Counted from the stretch's first letter, positions 25,681 through 35,567 are shown. The stretch: DNA of 43,735 nucleotides from Symploca sp. SIO2E9 (GCA_010692645.1 JAAHGS010000036.1:7190-50924); one strand, 5' to 3'. Notes: a model not told the origin generated them from the letters alone. Made by a program: numbers and translations.

Positions 25681-28600
25681 ATGGCATCAAGTACGGATTA
25701 CGCGCAGGAATACGGCAAAGCTGAAAGGGCTTATATCCAGGGCAATTACCAAGAAGCTGCCGCGATTGTTGACCGGTTGATAGATGATTTTCCAGAAGAC
25801 CCAAGCGTGCTTTTACTGCGGGGTCATATCTACTGCTATGGATTGCAGCAGTATGATGTGGCATGCCAACAGTACGAGTCAGTACTGAAGCTGACTTCTG
25901 ATCCTGATTTTGTTAGTTATGCTAATAGCGGTCTAGAAAAAGCGAATCAGTCGCTAAATGGGGCAGATGCGATTACTGATTCAGTATTGGCAGAAGATTT
26001 TACTCAGAGTCCTGGAAATATTGATGAAACTGAAGACTTGAGTCAGGAACCAACTTTTCAAAATTGGCAAGACAGTGATAATTTTGAAGATTTTGATCTC
26101 GAAAGTCTGGATTTAGATGACTTCCATGGCGATGATTTCCCAGAAGTAAAAGCTGATTCGGTAGAAAATGAAACCTTGGAAGCCTCAATGACTTCTCGAA
26201 CAGCTCTAGAGCCGCTGATGCCAACTCCCACCAAACCAACTCAGGAGCAATCTGCGCCAGTTTCTGAAGAACTCTTTGTCTTTGATTCAGAGGAAGATAT
26301 TGAGGATTGGGAGGATTTAGACAGTGACTTGAAACTTGATCTCAGTGCTGGCGACAATGCCAGTTTAGAAGATGTGGCAGCCAGCAGGTTGCATCAATTT
26401 GAGCCAGAAGATACCCAATCACTGCAAACTATGCCTCCTGGCAACTCTTCAGAGCAGGCGGCAGCTGATCAACAAAGTTCAGAGCCTTTTGAATCACAAT
26501 CACCATTTGCTGTTAATTGGTCCCAACAGGAAGTTGCTGATCAAGAATATGACCCAGACTACTTCAGTGCTGAAGACGAAACCCTATTAATGGATTCAGG
26601 AGAGGCTCAACAGAATTGGGCTACTACTGATCCCTTTCAGGATCAAGTTGATAGTGCTGAGGTTGCTTGGTTAGAAGCAACACCCACAGATCCTGATCAG
26701 GTTGCAGCTGTCGATAGCAGTAATTGGGGAGCCGCTACTGAACAGAGAAATGATCACTTTGCAGAAGAATTCACTGACAGTGGCGATGATCAAGATGACC
26801 AAAGCTGGGACTCGACCTATGAGCACAATGGAATCAGTTCTGTTGATCAGACTGAGTTTGAGCAGTTTGATGAGGCCTTCGACAATGAAAGTTTCTCGAT
26901 TGATCAGGAAACGGAATCGCTAGAGCCAAGCTCTCTCCAGAGTGATTTAGATCAAGGGGAAGCAGAAGGAAGCTTTCTGGATAATTTTGATGTCTTTGAC
27001 GATGATTTAGGTTCAATCCCTGATTTCTCACTTGAAGATCCAGAAGAGTTCTCTAGTGAGAACTTTGACGAATATGATATTGATTCACAAATAAATAGTG
27101 GGGCAATGCTTGGAGCCGCTGTGGCGATGGAAAGCAGCAGCAATGGCAGTGCCAGCACAAGTACTGACGACGAGATGTTTAGCATCAGTAGTCCCTCAGA
27201 TCAAATTCCCGTATTTAACCAAACTCAAGAAGTTGAAAACGAAGCGCTTGTTAGTGTTGAGCATGGCCCCCTAGCTCCGTTTAAAAATGCCTCCCTGAGT
27301 AAAAAAAATTGGCTCACCGCTTTAGCAACGGGGGCTGTCTCGGCGTTGGTGGTAGCAATAGTCAGTTTCTGGGCATCGAAAGCAGCTACCCAAAAGAACA
27401 CTATCGATTATCTACGCAACACTGGCTGGATTATGGCGGCGGCTGCCGGAATTTCTAGCTTTGGTACGACACTGGCTTTAGGTAGAATCACTAACCAGCA
27501 GATACAAAAAGCTACTAAAGACCTACAAAACCAGTTTGAAGCTGTTTCTGAGGGCAATTTCAATGCTAGTGCCACAATTTACTCGGAGGGTGAATTTGGT
27601 CAGCTGGCATCTAGCTTCAATAAGATGGCACGGGTAATTCTCACCACCACTAGTGAAGCGCAGCGAAAGGCCCAAGAGCAAGAGCAGGCAAAAGAAGACT
27701 TGCAACGCCAAGTGATTAGGTTGCTTGATGATGTTGAAGGTGCAGCTAGAGGCGACTTAACAGTGCAAGCAGAAGTTACAGCTGATGTCTTGGGTGCAGT
27801 TGCAGACTCCTTTAACCTAACCATTCAAAACCTGCGAGAAATTGTGCAACAGGTGAAGCAGGCAGCACGCCAGGTCACAAGGGGATCGACTGATAGTGAG
27901 TCTTTTGCCCGTAGTTTGTCCTCAGATGCCTTGCGGCAAGCAGAAGAACTGGCTGTTACCCTAAACTCAGTGCAAGTAATGACTGACTTAATTCAGCGAG
28001 TAGCTGAGAGTGCTGGAGAAGCTGAGACAGTGGCACGCTCGGCATCGGCGACTGCCCTCAAAGGGGGAGAAGCCGTGGAACGCACTGTTGCAGGTATCCT
28101 CCAAATTAGAGAGAGTGTAGCAGAAACTACTCGCAAAGTCAAGCGACTGGCTGAATCTGCTCAGGAGATTTCTAAGATTGTGGCGGTAATTTCTACAGTT
28201 GCCTCCCGCACGAATTTGTTAGCACTCAATGCCAGTATTGAAGCAGCAAGAGCTGGGGAAGCAGGTCGAGGTTTTGCGATCGTTGCCGATGAGGTTCGAC
28301 AGCTAGCAGACCGTTCAGCAAAGGCTTTGAAGGAAATAGAACAAATTGTCTTGCAAATCCAGAGCGAAACTGGCTCAGTGATGGCGGCAATGGAGGAAGG
28401 GACGCAGCAGGTGATTGAAGGCACAGAACGGGCAGAACAGGCGAAGCGATCGCTAGACGATATTGTTCAGGTTTCTAACCGCATCGATGCTCTGGTGCGT
28501 TCTATTGCTGCTGATACCGTTGAGCAGACACAAACTTCTCAAGCTGTTGCCCAAGTAATGCAATCGGTAGAATTAACGGCTCAAGAAACTTCTCAAGAAG

Positions 28601-28713
28601 CCCAGCGGGTGTCTGGTTCACTACAAAACCTCGTGGGTGTAGCGCGAGACCTGCTAACATCGGTTGAACGTTTTCGCGTAGAGTCCAATGATAACCATGG
28701 ATCTCAAAAATGA
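25681..28713 (+). CDS. pilJ: Methyl-accepting chemotaxis protein with acidic N-terminal domain
   Basis: 1010 aa. ATG 25681 has GGGAGG 7-8 nt upstream. Residues 1-90 form TPR-like helices ([28 protein letters not shown]). Residues about 95-530 are a very acidic, Asp/Glu/Ser/Gln-rich low-complexity stretch. Two membrane helices (about 544-565 and 579-600) enclose only a short loop, so there is no extracytoplasmic ligand domain. HAMP-like segments follow ([33 protein letters not shown]), then the MCP signalling hairpin with the conserved tip [40 protein letters not shown] (about 835-875). It matches PilJ/HmpD of cyanobacterial pilus motility. Sensing is probably cytoplasmic or through the acidic domain (inference). 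Confidence 0.93.
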   Translation: MASSTDYAQEYGKAERAYIQGNYQEAAAIVDRLIDDFPEDPSVLLLRGHIYCYGLQQYDVACQQYESVLKLTSDPDFVSYANSGLEKANQSLNGADAITDSVLAEDFTQSPGNIDETEDLSQEPTFQNWQDSDNFEDFDLESLDLDDFHGDDFPEVKADSVENETLEASMTSRTALEPLMPTPTKPTQEQSAPVSEELFVFDSEEDIEDWEDLDSDLKLDLSAGDNASLEDVAASRLHQFEPEDTQSLQTMPPGNSSEQAAADQQSSEPFESQSPFAVNWSQQEVADQEYDPDYFSAEDETLLMDSGEAQQNWATTDPFQDQVDSAEVAWLEATPTDPDQVAAVDSSNWGAATEQRNDHFAEEFTDSGDDQDDQSWDSTYEHNGISSVDQTEFEQFDEAFDNESFSIDQETESLEPSSLQSDLDQGEAEGSFLDNFDVFDDDLGSIPDFSLEDPEEFSSENFDEYDIDSQINSGAMLGAAVAMESSSNGSASTSTDDEMFSISSPSDQIPVFNQTQEVENEALVSVEHGPLAPFKNASLSKKNWLTALATGAVSALVVAIVSFWASKAATQKNTIDYLRNTGWIMAAAAGISSFGTTLALGRITNQQIQKATKDLQNQFEAVSEGNFNASATIYSEGEFGQLASSFNKMARVILTTTSEAQRKAQEQEQAKEDLQRQVIRLLDDVEGAARGDLTVQAEVTADVLGAVADSFNLTIQNLREIVQQVKQAARQVTRGSTDSESFARSLSSDALRQAEELAVTLNSVQVMTDLIQRVAESAGEAETVARSASATALKGGEAVERTVAGILQIRESVAETTRKVKRLAESAQEISKIVAVISTVASRTNLLALNASIEAARAGEAGRGFAIVADEVRQLADRSAKALKEIEQIVLQIQSETGSVMAAMEEGTQQVIEGTERAEQAKRSLDDIVQVSNRIDALVRSIAADTVEQTQTSQAVAQVMQSVELTAQETSQEAQRVSGSLQNLVGVARDLLTSVERFRVESNDNHGSQK

Positions 28714-28726
28714 GAGATAAGCCTCT

Positions 28727-28777
28727 TAGGAGAGGGAGAGGGGGGGATGGCTCGGGGAGAGGGGGAGATGGGGAGAA
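28727..28777 (+). repeat. 8-bp G-rich repeat between pilJ and the MlaE gene
   Basis: Degenerate units of the GGGGAGAG/GGGGAGAT type fill most of the gap between the pilJ stop (28713) and the MlaE-type start (28785). An in-frame ATG at 28710 would extend the permease through this repeat as RGRGGDGSGRGGDG, which is not credible protein. Confidence 0.8.
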
Positions 28778-28784
28778 GCAAAAA

Positions 28785-29579
28785 ATGAGTAAGACTACTT
28801 CTATTTCTAGCCTTGGGTTATGGCTTCAGCGCTTACTAGCAGCAACTTTCTTGGCAGGACAAGTGCTGCTACATCTGTTTAATCGGAAAATTCACAGGCG
28901 CAATACCCTCGAACAAATGGCGACAGTAGGACCAGAATCACTGATGATTGCCATGCTCACCGCTACAGTTATTGGCATGGTGTTTACTATTCAGACGGCG
29001 CGAGAGTTTTTGAACTTTGGTGCTGGTAGTGCTGTTGGAGGCGTTTTGGCTCTGGCTTTGACCCGTGAACTGGCACCGGTGATGACTGCTGTAGTTTTGG
29101 CAGGTAGGGTAGGTTCAGCATTTGCTGCTGAACTGGGCACGATGCGAGTCACAGAACAAATCGATGCTCTTTATATGCTCAAAACTGACCCCATTGATTA
29201 TCTGGTGATTCCTCGCGTTATTGCTTGTTTTCTGATGCTGCCGATTTTAACAATTCTGGCAATTATTTTCGGCATGACTGGAGGCTTACTAGTGACGATA
29301 ACTTTTTACGGTAATAGCATTACCCAATCGATGTTTCTTGATTCTGCTAGCGATTTACTTAAGAGCTGGGACTTATGTGCAGCCGCACTTAAAGCCTTTT
29401 GTTTTGGCATTTTGATTGCTGTGATTGGTTGTAGTTGGGGATTGACTACAACTGGTGGAGCCAAGGGAGTTGGTCAATCTACCACTACTGCTGTCGTCAC
29501 TGCTTTGTTAGCGATCTTTATTGCCAATTTCTTCTTAACTTGGTTGATGTTTCCGGGAACCGGCACCTCGACGCTTTGA
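28785..29579 (+). CDS. mlaE: MlaE-family lipid ABC transporter permease
   Basis: 264 aa from ATG 28785. Conserved blocks of the MlaE/TGD1 family are TVIGMVFTIQTAREFLNFGAG, LALTRELAPVMTAVVLAGRVGSAFAAELGTMRVTEQIDAL and LDYLVIPRVIACFLMLPILTILA, with about five membrane helices. These permeases pair with an ATPase and an MCE-domain protein to move phospholipids between membranes. Neither partner is in the window. In Synechocystis the homologue (slr1045) also directly follows the pilus chemotaxis genes, so the linkage is conserved. The more upstream ATG 28710 reads only repeat sequence and is rejected. Confidence 0.92.
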   Translation: MSKTTSISSLGLWLQRLLAATFLAGQVLLHLFNRKIHRRNTLEQMATVGPESLMIAMLTATVIGMVFTIQTAREFLNFGAGSAVGGVLALALTRELAPVMTAVVLAGRVGSAFAAELGTMRVTEQIDALYMLKTDPIDYLVIPRVIACFLMLPILTILAIIFGMTGGLLVTITFYGNSITQSMFLDSASDLLKSWDLCAAALKAFCFGILIAVIGCSWGLTTTGGAKGVGQSTTTAVVTALLAIFIANFFLTWLMFPGTGTSTL

Positions 29580-29679
29580 AAGGTTCTAGGTGCAAAAGTC
29601 AGTCTCAGGTATAGAAGTCTTACAATGGATTCGGAATGTATCGGAGTATCCTTCTACTCAATCCCCCTCTTTCCCCATG

Positions 29680-29815
29680 GGGTGAGCGAAAAAAGGGGTG
29701 GGGAAATAAGTAAGCAGACGCTCCAGACGCTCCAGAGGCGGAGAGGCGGAGAGGCGGAGAGGCGGAGAGGCGGAGAGGCGGAGAATTCAAATCCCACGCA
29801 AAATTTCGTTTACCC
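29680..29815 (+). mobile_element. Inverted-repeat element with octamer core, copy 2
   Basis: 136 bp. The left terminus is GGGTGAGCGAAA; the right terminus TTTCGTTTACCC matches its complement at 10 of 12 positions. The interior has the shared segment (AAAAGGGGTGGGGAAATAAGTAAGCAGACG), five CGGAGAGG octamers (29739-29778) and GAATTCAAATCCCACGCAAAAT. The flanks are TTCCCCATG (29671-29679) and TTCCCCACG (29816-29824), a 9-bp target-site duplication with one mismatch. No coding capacity. Confidence 0.85.
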
Positions 29816-29964
29816 TTCCCCACGCAACTCTTATGTTGATCATATACAGCGCTTTCGACCTTGATGAAGTACATCTTACTCCTGCCTCCTGCCTCTTGCC
29901 TCAAAGCGATAAACTGTGTACCTCACTTACATCAAAACTGCTGTAATTACTGGATTTAACTCAA

Positions 29965-30354
29965 GTGACTTCTGCCGCTTCTTCTCCCACATCAACACCA
30001 ACTGTTGAACTCTCCCCGAGTTACATACTACCTTTGGGTTTCATCTTTGCTGCCTTGCCATTGTTGCTCATACAGAAGTGGGTAGCTCTACCAATCGAAC
30101 TTTTTGGTTTGTTCCTGTTTGTACAAGCAGTAACACTGCGCCTGCAATTTACTGAAACAGCATTAGATATTTACCGCTCCGAGCGCAGGATCAGACATTT
30201 TCCCTATCAAGAGTGGCAAAATTGGCGAATTTTTTGGACTAAACTCCCAATTTTGTTTTATTTCAAAGAAGTTAATAGTATTCATTTCCTACCTATTTTG
30301 TTTGATCCAAAGATGCTAGAAACTTGCTTGCAAGAACGCTGCCCCAAGCTTTGA
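29965..30354 (+). CDS. DUF3119 family membrane protein
   Basis: 129 aa from GTG 29965. Two adjacent hydrophobic segments (ILPLGFIFAALPLLLIQKWVALPIELFGLFLFVQAVTLRL, about 20-60) are followed by a PH-like soluble part (TETALDIYRSERRIRHFPYQEWQNWRIFWTKLPILFYFKEVNSIHFLPILFDPKMLETCL). This is the DUF3119 pattern, found in cyanobacteria and plastids, with no defined function that I know of. It sits between the MlaE-type permease and the DUF3086 gene, in the same direction. Confidence 0.85.
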   Translation: MTSAASSPTSTPTVELSPSYILPLGFIFAALPLLLIQKWVALPIELFGLFLFVQAVTLRLQFTETALDIYRSERRIRHFPYQEWQNWRIFWTKLPILFYFKEVNSIHFLPILFDPKMLETCLQERCPKL

Positions 30355-30397
30355 GTTACTTTGCCAGAGGTCTAAAATTAACTGATTTGTTATTTAA

Positions 30398-31657
30398 ATG
30401 AATTCTGACGAACCACAAACTAATCCACAACAGCCAGAAAAACAATCAGCTGCCTTAACTCCAGATGATCAACAGTTAGGGGCATCTGATCATCTAAAAG
30501 AGAATACTGCCAGCGAGCAATTGACAGGAGGAATATCCCCAAAAGATGGTACTGTCAGTGCTGATCAAGCCTCTGCGACAGAAGCAATTGAGCCTCTTCC
30601 TGAGTTGAAGTTAAAAGATTTAGAGTCAACAGTTCCGAAAGTTGAATCGTCGCAGTCTCTTAATGAGGAGGAGAAAGTTGTCGATTTAACTCAAACAGTG
30701 GCTGAGCTGGAACGCCAAGAAAGGGATTTAAGAGAGAAAATTGTTGCTCTGCGACAGGAGGAAACCCAAATTATTTCTGAGCAATTAGCAAAAAGCCAAG
30801 CCCTGATGGAACGTATCTTGCAAGAGGGTTTGAAGGAGCTAGAGCAACGCAAGCAAGCACTGGAAATTTCTATAGAACAACTCGAACGTCGCCGAGAGCG
30901 GATCCGGGCAGAAATGCGAACTAGCTTTGCTGGGGTTTCCCAGGAGTTAGCGATTCGGGTGCAGGGCTTTAAGGATTATTTAGTTGGTAGTTTGGAAGAT
31001 CTAGTAAGCACAGCAGAGGAGCTAGAACTATCGCCTCCATCAGAACCAGAACAGCTCAAACCAATTGCCCAAGCAGAACCACCAAGCAATTCCAGGGCGA
31101 CTACACCTCAATTGGCTCAACAACAATTTCAAGAGCAAACCAGGCAGATTCGTAAAATTCTTGATCAATACCGAAATTTACCGGACTACTATGGTCCTCC
31201 TTGGCAACTGCGTCGCACCTTTGAGCCCATTCATGCTGAACGAGTATCCAATTGGTTTTTCTCTCAAGGTGGTCGTGGTGCCATTAAAACTATGGGCAGT
31301 CGCTTACAAAATATTTTAATTGCCTCAGCAACAATCTCTGTATTGCGGACGCTCTACGCAGAGCGACTGCGCACCCTTGTCCTTGCCAACACCCCTGAAC
31401 GATTGGGGGAATGGCGTAGAGGATTGCAGGATTGTTTGGGTATCTCCAGAAGTGATTTTGGACCTGAAAGGGGTGTAGTCTTATTTGAGGAAGCATCTGC
31501 TCTGGTGCAAAAAGCTGACCGATTAGTTGCTCAAAAACAAATACCACTGATTGTCGTTGATGAGACTGCAGACCAGATTAATCTTTCAATGCTACAGTTT
31601 CCTCTCTGGTTGGCTTTTGCTCGAGATCCTCAGCAGATGTCTAACTACCAATATTAG
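30398..31657 (+). CDS. DUF3086 domain protein
   Basis: 419 aa. The N-terminal 100 residues are low complexity. A coiled coil (about 100-180, VAELERQERDLREKIVALRQEETQIISEQLAKSQALMERIL) links to the DUF3086 domain (about 250-415): YYGPPWQLRRTFEPIHAERVSNWFFSQGGRGAIKTMGSRLQN, LVLANTPERLGEWRRGLQDCLGI and IPLIVVDETADQINLSMLQFPLWLAFA. The family is cyanobacterial and uncharacterised. Its neighbours are DUF3119 (43 bp upstream) and plsY downstream, so a link to membrane lipid handling is possible. Confidence 0.85.
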   Translation: MNSDEPQTNPQQPEKQSAALTPDDQQLGASDHLKENTASEQLTGGISPKDGTVSADQASATEAIEPLPELKLKDLESTVPKVESSQSLNEEEKVVDLTQTVAELERQERDLREKIVALRQEETQIISEQLAKSQALMERILQEGLKELEQRKQALEISIEQLERRRERIRAEMRTSFAGVSQELAIRVQGFKDYLVGSLEDLVSTAEELELSPPSEPEQLKPIAQAEPPSNSRATTPQLAQQQFQEQTRQIRKILDQYRNLPDYYGPPWQLRRTFEPIHAERVSNWFFSQGGRGAIKTMGSRLQNILIASATISVLRTLYAERLRTLVLANTPERLGEWRRGLQDCLGISRSDFGPERGVVLFEEASALVQKADRLVAQKQIPLIVVDETADQINLSMLQFPLWLAFARDPQQMSNYQY

Positions 31658-31660
31658 TTA

Positions 31661-31791
31661 AGAGGGGGAGACGCGGTGACGCGGTGACGCGGAGATGGGG
31701 AGATGGGGAGATGGGGAGATGGGGAGATGGGGAGAGGGGGAGATGGGGAGAGGGGGAGATGGGGAGAGGGGGAGATGGGGAGAGGGGAAGA
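31661..31791 (+). repeat. Long 8-bp repeat array (GGGGAGAT/GGGGAGAG)n
   Basis: About 130 bp directly after the DUF3086 stop. It starts with GACGCGGT-type units, continues as five GGGGAGAT units and then an alternating 16-bp higher-order pattern (GGGGAGAGGGGGAGAT). Many consecutive G4 runs are spaced by 4 bases, so it could form G-quadruplexes in the RNA of the upstream gene or in single-stranded DNA. Confidence 0.9.
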
Positions 31792-31904
31792 TGATTTTAG
31801 GTTTTCCTTCAAGGGTTGAAAGAACAATTTAGATGCACAATAACTTACCCTTTTGATTTCATCTTAGACTGACTTGCCGAAAACTTAATTGAGGGGTGAT
31901 GGAA

Positions 31905-32588
31905 ATGTGGCTTGATTTGAGTTTAACAACTCTAGTATTAATCGCAGCTTATTTACTAGGCTCAATACCTACTGGTTATCTAGCAGGGCGCTGGCTTAAG
32001 GGTATTGATATTCGAGAATATGGCTCTGGTTCAACTGGTGCAACTAATGTACTTAGGACACTGGGAAAAGTGCCAGCAGTGGTAGTTTTGCTGGTTGATG
32101 CTTTTAAAGGAGTCGCTGCGATTGCCGCAGTAGCGCCAGCGCTAAAAGCGATCGCTCTAATTAAAGCTTTCTATGCTCTGGATTTAACAACTATACCTGC
32201 TAGCTGGCAACCTTGGTTAGTGGCTGGAGCGGGATTTGCTGCTATCTTGGGTCACAGTAAATCTATCTGGCTCAATTTTACAGGCGGTAAGTCTGTGGCT
32301 ACTAGTTTGGGCATTTTACTAACTATGTCTTGGCAGGTAGGTTTAGGAACCTTGGGCGTATTTGCGATCGCACTGGGATTATCCCGCATTGTTTCTTTAA
32401 GTTCAATTGTTGGGGCAATCGCAGTTGGTTTACTGATGATTATCTTTAAACAACCTCTTCCCTATCAGTTATTTGCTGGGGCTGCTGGTTTGTATGTTAT
32501 CCTTCGCCACGGCAGTAATATTGAGCGTATACTTAGTGGTAATGAGCCTCAAATTGGGCAATCTCTGCCGCAGGTATCCAATAAGTAA
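31905..32588 (+). CDS. plsY: Glycerol-3-phosphate acyltransferase PlsY
   Basis: 227 aa from ATG 31905, chosen because GAGGGG at 31891-31896 is well spaced from it; GTG 31896 and ATG 31899 are in frame but too close. Family motifs: AYLLGSIPTGYLAGRWLKGIDIREYGSGSTGATNVLRTLG, LLVDAFKGV, LGHSKSIWLNFTGGKSVATSLG, and the tail LYVILRHGSNIERILSGNE. Several membrane helices are present. It uses acyl-phosphate from PlsX to make lysophosphatidic acid, the first step of membrane lipid synthesis. The stop codon (32586-32588) lies inside a TAAGTAA heptamer repeat. Confidence 0.95.
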   Translation: MWLDLSLTTLVLIAAYLLGSIPTGYLAGRWLKGIDIREYGSGSTGATNVLRTLGKVPAVVVLLVDAFKGVAAIAAVAPALKAIALIKAFYALDLTTIPASWQPWLVAGAGFAAILGHSKSIWLNFTGGKSVATSLGILLTMSWQVGLGTLGVFAIALGLSRIVSLSSIVGAIAVGLLMIIFKQPLPYQLFAGAAGLYVILRHGSNIERILSGNEPQIGQSLPQVSNK

Positions 32589-32595
32589 TAAGTAA
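32582..32595 (+). repeat. 7-bp repeat (TAAGTAA)2 over the plsY stop codon
   Basis: Two perfect TAAGTAA units; the plsY stop TAA is bases 5-7 of the first. The same heptamer is at the 3' ends of the NACHT-TIR gene (32935-32969, inverted) and the gene at 35947 (36126-36160). Confidence 0.85.
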
Positions 32596-32705
32596 TGATG
32601 GGGAGACGCGGAGACACGGAGATGGGGAGATTGGGAGATGGGGAGATGGGGAGATTGGGAGATGGGGAGACACGGAGATGGGGAGATGGGGGGAGGGGGG
32701 GGGAA
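32596..32705 (+). repeat. 8-bp repeat array (GGGGAGAT variants) after plsY
   Basis: About 110 bp of GGGGAGAC/GGAGACAC/GGGGAGAT/GGGAGATT units, ending in a run of nine or more G. It separates plsY from the convergent remnant at 32712. It has the same octamer family and strand as the array at 31661. Confidence 0.88.
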
Positions 32706-32711
32706 AAGCTC

Positions 32712-32918
32712 TCAAGTCTGAAACTTTGATAATAACCAAGCTCCTACTTCAGTTTGATCACAGCTCCAGCTACGCTGTAATGTTTCCTCTAATAAATTTA
32801 TTGCTAATCCAGGTAATACCTTTGATTCACTAATTAACTGACTCTTATTTTCAGTAATAGTAAAAGAAAATACCTTACCCTTTGCCACATCCTCCACCCA
32901 ATATTCTGCTACCTGCAC
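32712..32918 (-). pseudogene. Uma2/DUF820-like C-terminal remnant
   Basis: 68 aa (VAEYWVEDVAKGKVFSFTITENKSQLISESKVLPGLAINLLEETLQRS...VGAWLLSKFQT). The EYWVEDV block and the SKVLPGLAINLLEE tail recall the last third of cyanobacterial Uma2 (DUF820) proteins, a PD-(D/E)XK-like family with no firm function. The frame stays open upstream as KQLYKE and then enters the TAAGTAA heptamer array, which also ends the NACHT-TIR gene. The rest of the protein is not present, so this looks like a remnant cut at the repeat. Family assignment is from memory of the pattern and is tentative. Confidence 0.4.
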
Positions 32919-32934
32919 CTCTTTATATAACTGC

Positions 32935-32969
32935 TTACTTATTACTTATTACTTATTACTTATTACTTA
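32935..32969 (-). repeat. 7-bp repeat (TAAGTAA)5 over the NACHT-TIR stop codon
   Basis: Exactly five perfect units (TTACTTA on the plus strand). The last three bases, 32967-32969, are the stop codon of the NACHT-HEAT-TIR gene on the minus strand. Confidence 0.92.
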
Positions 32970-35462
32970 AACTGCTGCTGCTTTGATTTTTTGACAAATC
33001 TCACGCAATACTAGGTCTCTCTCTCCATCTGCAAGAGTATTGAGTGGCTGAGAAATATCATGAGCTGCCTGATAATTTTCAATCTCTGATTCTTCGTACA
33101 AGCAAGCCCTCAAACATATCCAAATGATTGTAAGCCCTTCTTGTTCTGCTGCTTTGAGTAAAGGTGGTAGTTCTTGCTTAGCAATAAAGTCAGATGCTAG
33201 AAAGTTCGGGCTTACCATTAATATAGCTACCTTTGCTGCTGCTAGGGCTTTAGTAATTTCTGCTCTCCATTTGGCTCCGGCTTTGATTTTGGTGTCATCC
33301 CAAAAGATTGGATTATTTCGCATCAGAGGCTTAAGCATAGTCTGGAGTTCTTCGAGCCATACTTTGTCTTTATGACTATAGCTGATAAAAACTTGATCAC
33401 GCTCAAAATTGGATGGAGAATATTGTTTTTGGGGAGACTGTTGCTGAGGGGGAATTTGCATTGGTGGTGAGGGATTTAGTTGAGTTGGGTTGTAGTATTG
33501 GCAACGTTCTTGTATTGTCTGAAGTGCTTCGATGGAGTAGTAGAGCCTACTGCCACCATTAGCTGTAACAAATTTTTGATTTTTCAGGAGTTTAATTAAC
33601 CGTTCAATTACTTCCCCATTGCCAATATTACCCAGCACTCGAGCCGCTTTCCAACCTACAGAAAAGTATTGATGTTCGAGAGCTAGAATTAAAGCCTCAA
33701 CTGCCGGACTCTTAGCAAGATTACACAAGGCCCAAGCCGCACTCTCACGCACAAAAGAGTCTTGATATTGGAGAGCTAGAATTGAAGTCTCAACTGCTAC
33801 ATTATTGGGCATATTACCTAGTACCTCTTCTGCTAAGCCAATTTCTATCAGAGAATATACTGCTCTCCTACGCACAGGATAGTGTTCATGTTCTAAAGCT
33901 TGAATCAGAACACTCATTGCTGCTTCTGAGCCGATTTGTCCTAGCGCCCAAGCCGCACTCCAACGCAAATCATCGTCTTGATCTTGGAGCGCTTGATTGA
34001 GAATAGAAATTGTTCCCTCAGATTTGGTTAACCCCAAAAGCCAGATTTTGAATAACTGAGGAATTTCTAACCCAGCTACTAAACTCACTGTTTGCTCTTG
34101 CCACTTGAGTTTTACTGCCCCCGCCAGCCTCGCTCCTAGCAGCAAATCCACCTCTAAAGCTAATTTCACCATTCGCACCGCCTGCCCCTGGTTATCCACC
34201 AACTCCAGCATCAGTACCAGAGGTTCTGTCCATTTGAGATAATTGAGATACTCTCGCTTCAATTCCTCATCACTGAGACTCGGTAGCAACTTCAGTAGAC
34301 TTTCTGCTGTGTAATATTCCTGAATCAGTTGATGTCGAAACTCAATTTTGTCACCTGCACTTATCTCAATCAGGTGATATTTGAGCAAATCCTCAAGCCA
34401 GCAAAGAGCACAATCCTCTGGATGAGCCACTTTACCTTGCAGAAATTCCGTCAGCAAATCCTCTGCTTGCCGCTTGGGAATCGCCACTTGCATCTCTTTG
34501 AGTGATTCTCCCCTACTCATCACCCAAGCTAAATGCTGCAATAGACGATGCCACCAACGGCGAGACTGCCTAGAAGCTGGGATATCCTGTTTCAGCTTGT
34601 TATCGTAAATCTGAGTAAATTGACGAAACACCGAACCCAAATTTGCTGGCACTTGGTTGTGGTTTTCTGCAAATACTGAACACAGCATCATCAACAGTAG
34701 AGGCGTTTGCCCAAGCTCCCGCAAGCGAGGGCCTAACTGCTTGAGTAACTGCTCCCCTTGCTCTGGCAAATACTTGCAGATAAACTGTTGCGTTTGTACT
34801 TCAGTTAGAGGTTGCATCTCTAGCTTCTTGGTAATATCCAAGTCACCCCCTACCCCCAAATCTCGCGTCGTGAAAATCATCGGCGTGTCTTGGTATTTGT
34901 TGCGAAACGCCTGCAAATCGCGCCGCGCCTCATCAGAAGGTAACTCGTTGATACCATCTACTAGCAGCAATAGTTTTCTGTGAAATAGCAGTTGCTCAAT
35001 GGCAGCAGATTCGAGCCACAAGCGATGTCGTTGGCAGAAATCCCGAATTAAATCTAGTACTGAAGTTTGGTAATATCGCAGCTCCACCAGCACAGGGATT
35101 TTGCTTAGCTTCCCCTGCTCGGCTTCTTCCAACAACAGCCGCAGCAATGCCGTTGATTTACCCGAACCTGGACGCCCTACTAGTAAAACATGCTCTGGCG
35201 CATATTTGTGCAACCCTTCCAGCACGCCCAAGCGTTCAATTTTTTGCTCACCTCTACCTGCCTCTGGCTTATCCCTTTCAAGCGTCTGCACCATTAGCCC
35301 AAAATCAAATAGCAGAGGTGCGGGTTGTGAGTGAGCCTGCTGCTTTCCCACGACATCTGTGATGGTGTAAACCTGCCACCATTGGGCATATTTTTGGCAG
35401 AGTGATTCTAAATATCTACTCCAATCAACCATGCTCGCTTGTTGGATAAAAGGGAACAGCAT
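32967..35462 (-). CDS. NACHT-HEAT-TIR protein (NLR-like STAND NTPase), candidate defence protein
   Basis: 831 aa from ATG 35462 (ATG 35432, [11 protein letters not shown], is the other likely start). Upstream in-frame sequence is the inserted inverted-repeat element and is not native. A NACHT-type NTPase has Walker [10 protein letters not shown] (about 96-104), Walker [14 protein letters not shown] (about 163-175) and FTTRDLG sensor-like Arg. A helical region with [13 protein letters not shown] follows. HEAT/PBS-like repeats (about 495-640) repeat the pattern [14 protein letters not shown] and [10 protein letters not shown]. The C-terminal TIR domain (about 689-825) begins [18 protein letters not shown] and includes [19 protein letters not shown]. 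Architecture matches bacterial NLR-like proteins implicated in anti-phage defence. Function here is inference; it stands alone without known effector partners. Confidence 0.88.
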   Translation of the reverse strand: MLFPFIQQASMVDWSRYLESLCQKYAQWWQVYTITDVVGKQQAHSQPAPLLFDFGLMVQTLERDKPEAGRGEQKIERLGVLEGLHKYAPEHVLLVGRPGSGKSTALLRLLLEEAEQGKLSKIPVLVELRYYQTSVLDLIRDFCQRHRLWLESAAIEQLLFHRKLLLLVDGINELPSDEARRDLQAFRNKYQDTPMIFTTRDLGVGGDLDITKKLEMQPLTEVQTQQFICKYLPEQGEQLLKQLGPRLRELGQTPLLLMMLCSVFAENHNQVPANLGSVFRQFTQIYDNKLKQDIPASRQSRRWWHRLLQHLAWVMSRGESLKEMQVAIPKRQAEDLLTEFLQGKVAHPEDCALCWLEDLLKYHLIEISAGDKIEFRHQLIQEYYTAESLLKLLPSLSDEELKREYLNYLKWTEPLVLMLELVDNQGQAVRMVKLALEVDLLLGARLAGAVKLKWQEQTVSLVAGLEIPQLFKIWLLGLTKSEGTISILNQALQDQDDDLRWSAAWALGQIGSEAAMSVLIQALEHEHYPVRRRAVYSLIEIGLAEEVLGNMPNNVAVETSILALQYQDSFVRESAAWALCNLAKSPAVEALILALEHQYFSVGWKAARVLGNIGNGEVIERLIKLLKNQKFVTANGGSRLYYSIEALQTIQERCQYYNPTQLNPSPPMQIPPQQQSPQKQYSPSNFERDQVFISYSHKDKVWLEELQTMLKPLMRNNPIFWDDTKIKAGAKWRAEITKALAAAKVAILMVSPNFLASDFIAKQELPPLLKAAEQEGLTIIWICLRACLYEESEIENYQAAHDISQPLNTLADGERDLVLREICQKIKAAAV

Positions 35463-35479
35463 GTCGCTAAGGTAAGGGC

Positions 35480-35566
35480 GGGTGAGCGAAAAAAAGAGTG
35501 GGGGAACAAGTAAGCAGACGCTCCAGACGCGGAGAATTAAAATTCCAACCAAAATTTCGCTCACCC
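35480..35566 (+). mobile_element. Inverted-repeat element, copy 3 (shortest), with perfect 9-bp target duplication
   Basis: 87 bp with perfect 12-bp termini GGGTGAGCGAAA and TTTCGCTCACCC. The interior is AAAAGAGTGGGGGAACAAGTAAGCAGACGCTCCAGACGCGG, one octamer-like unit only, then AGAATTAAAATTCCAACCAAAAT. The flanks GGTAAGGGC (35471-35479) and GGTAAGGGC (35567-35575) are identical, a 9-bp target-site duplication. It inserted at the edge of the palindromic repeat at 35568-35595, just upstream of the NACHT-TIR start codon. Confidence 0.92.
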
Positions 35567-35567
35567 G

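Noticed and set aside
28710-28784. N-terminal extension of the MlaE-type permease
   Set aside because: It reads only the octamer array (RGRGGDGSGRGGDG). Family members start near MSKTT, so ATG 28785 is used.
29620-29904. Small frames on both strands in the MlaE-DUF3119 spacer
   Set aside because: They are largely the inverted-repeat element and its octamers, with no RBS or conserved pattern.
31661-32705. Possible CRISPR array in the regular repeats around plsY
   Set aside because: The period is 8 bp with no spacers, and no cas genes are present. These are simple tandem repeats.
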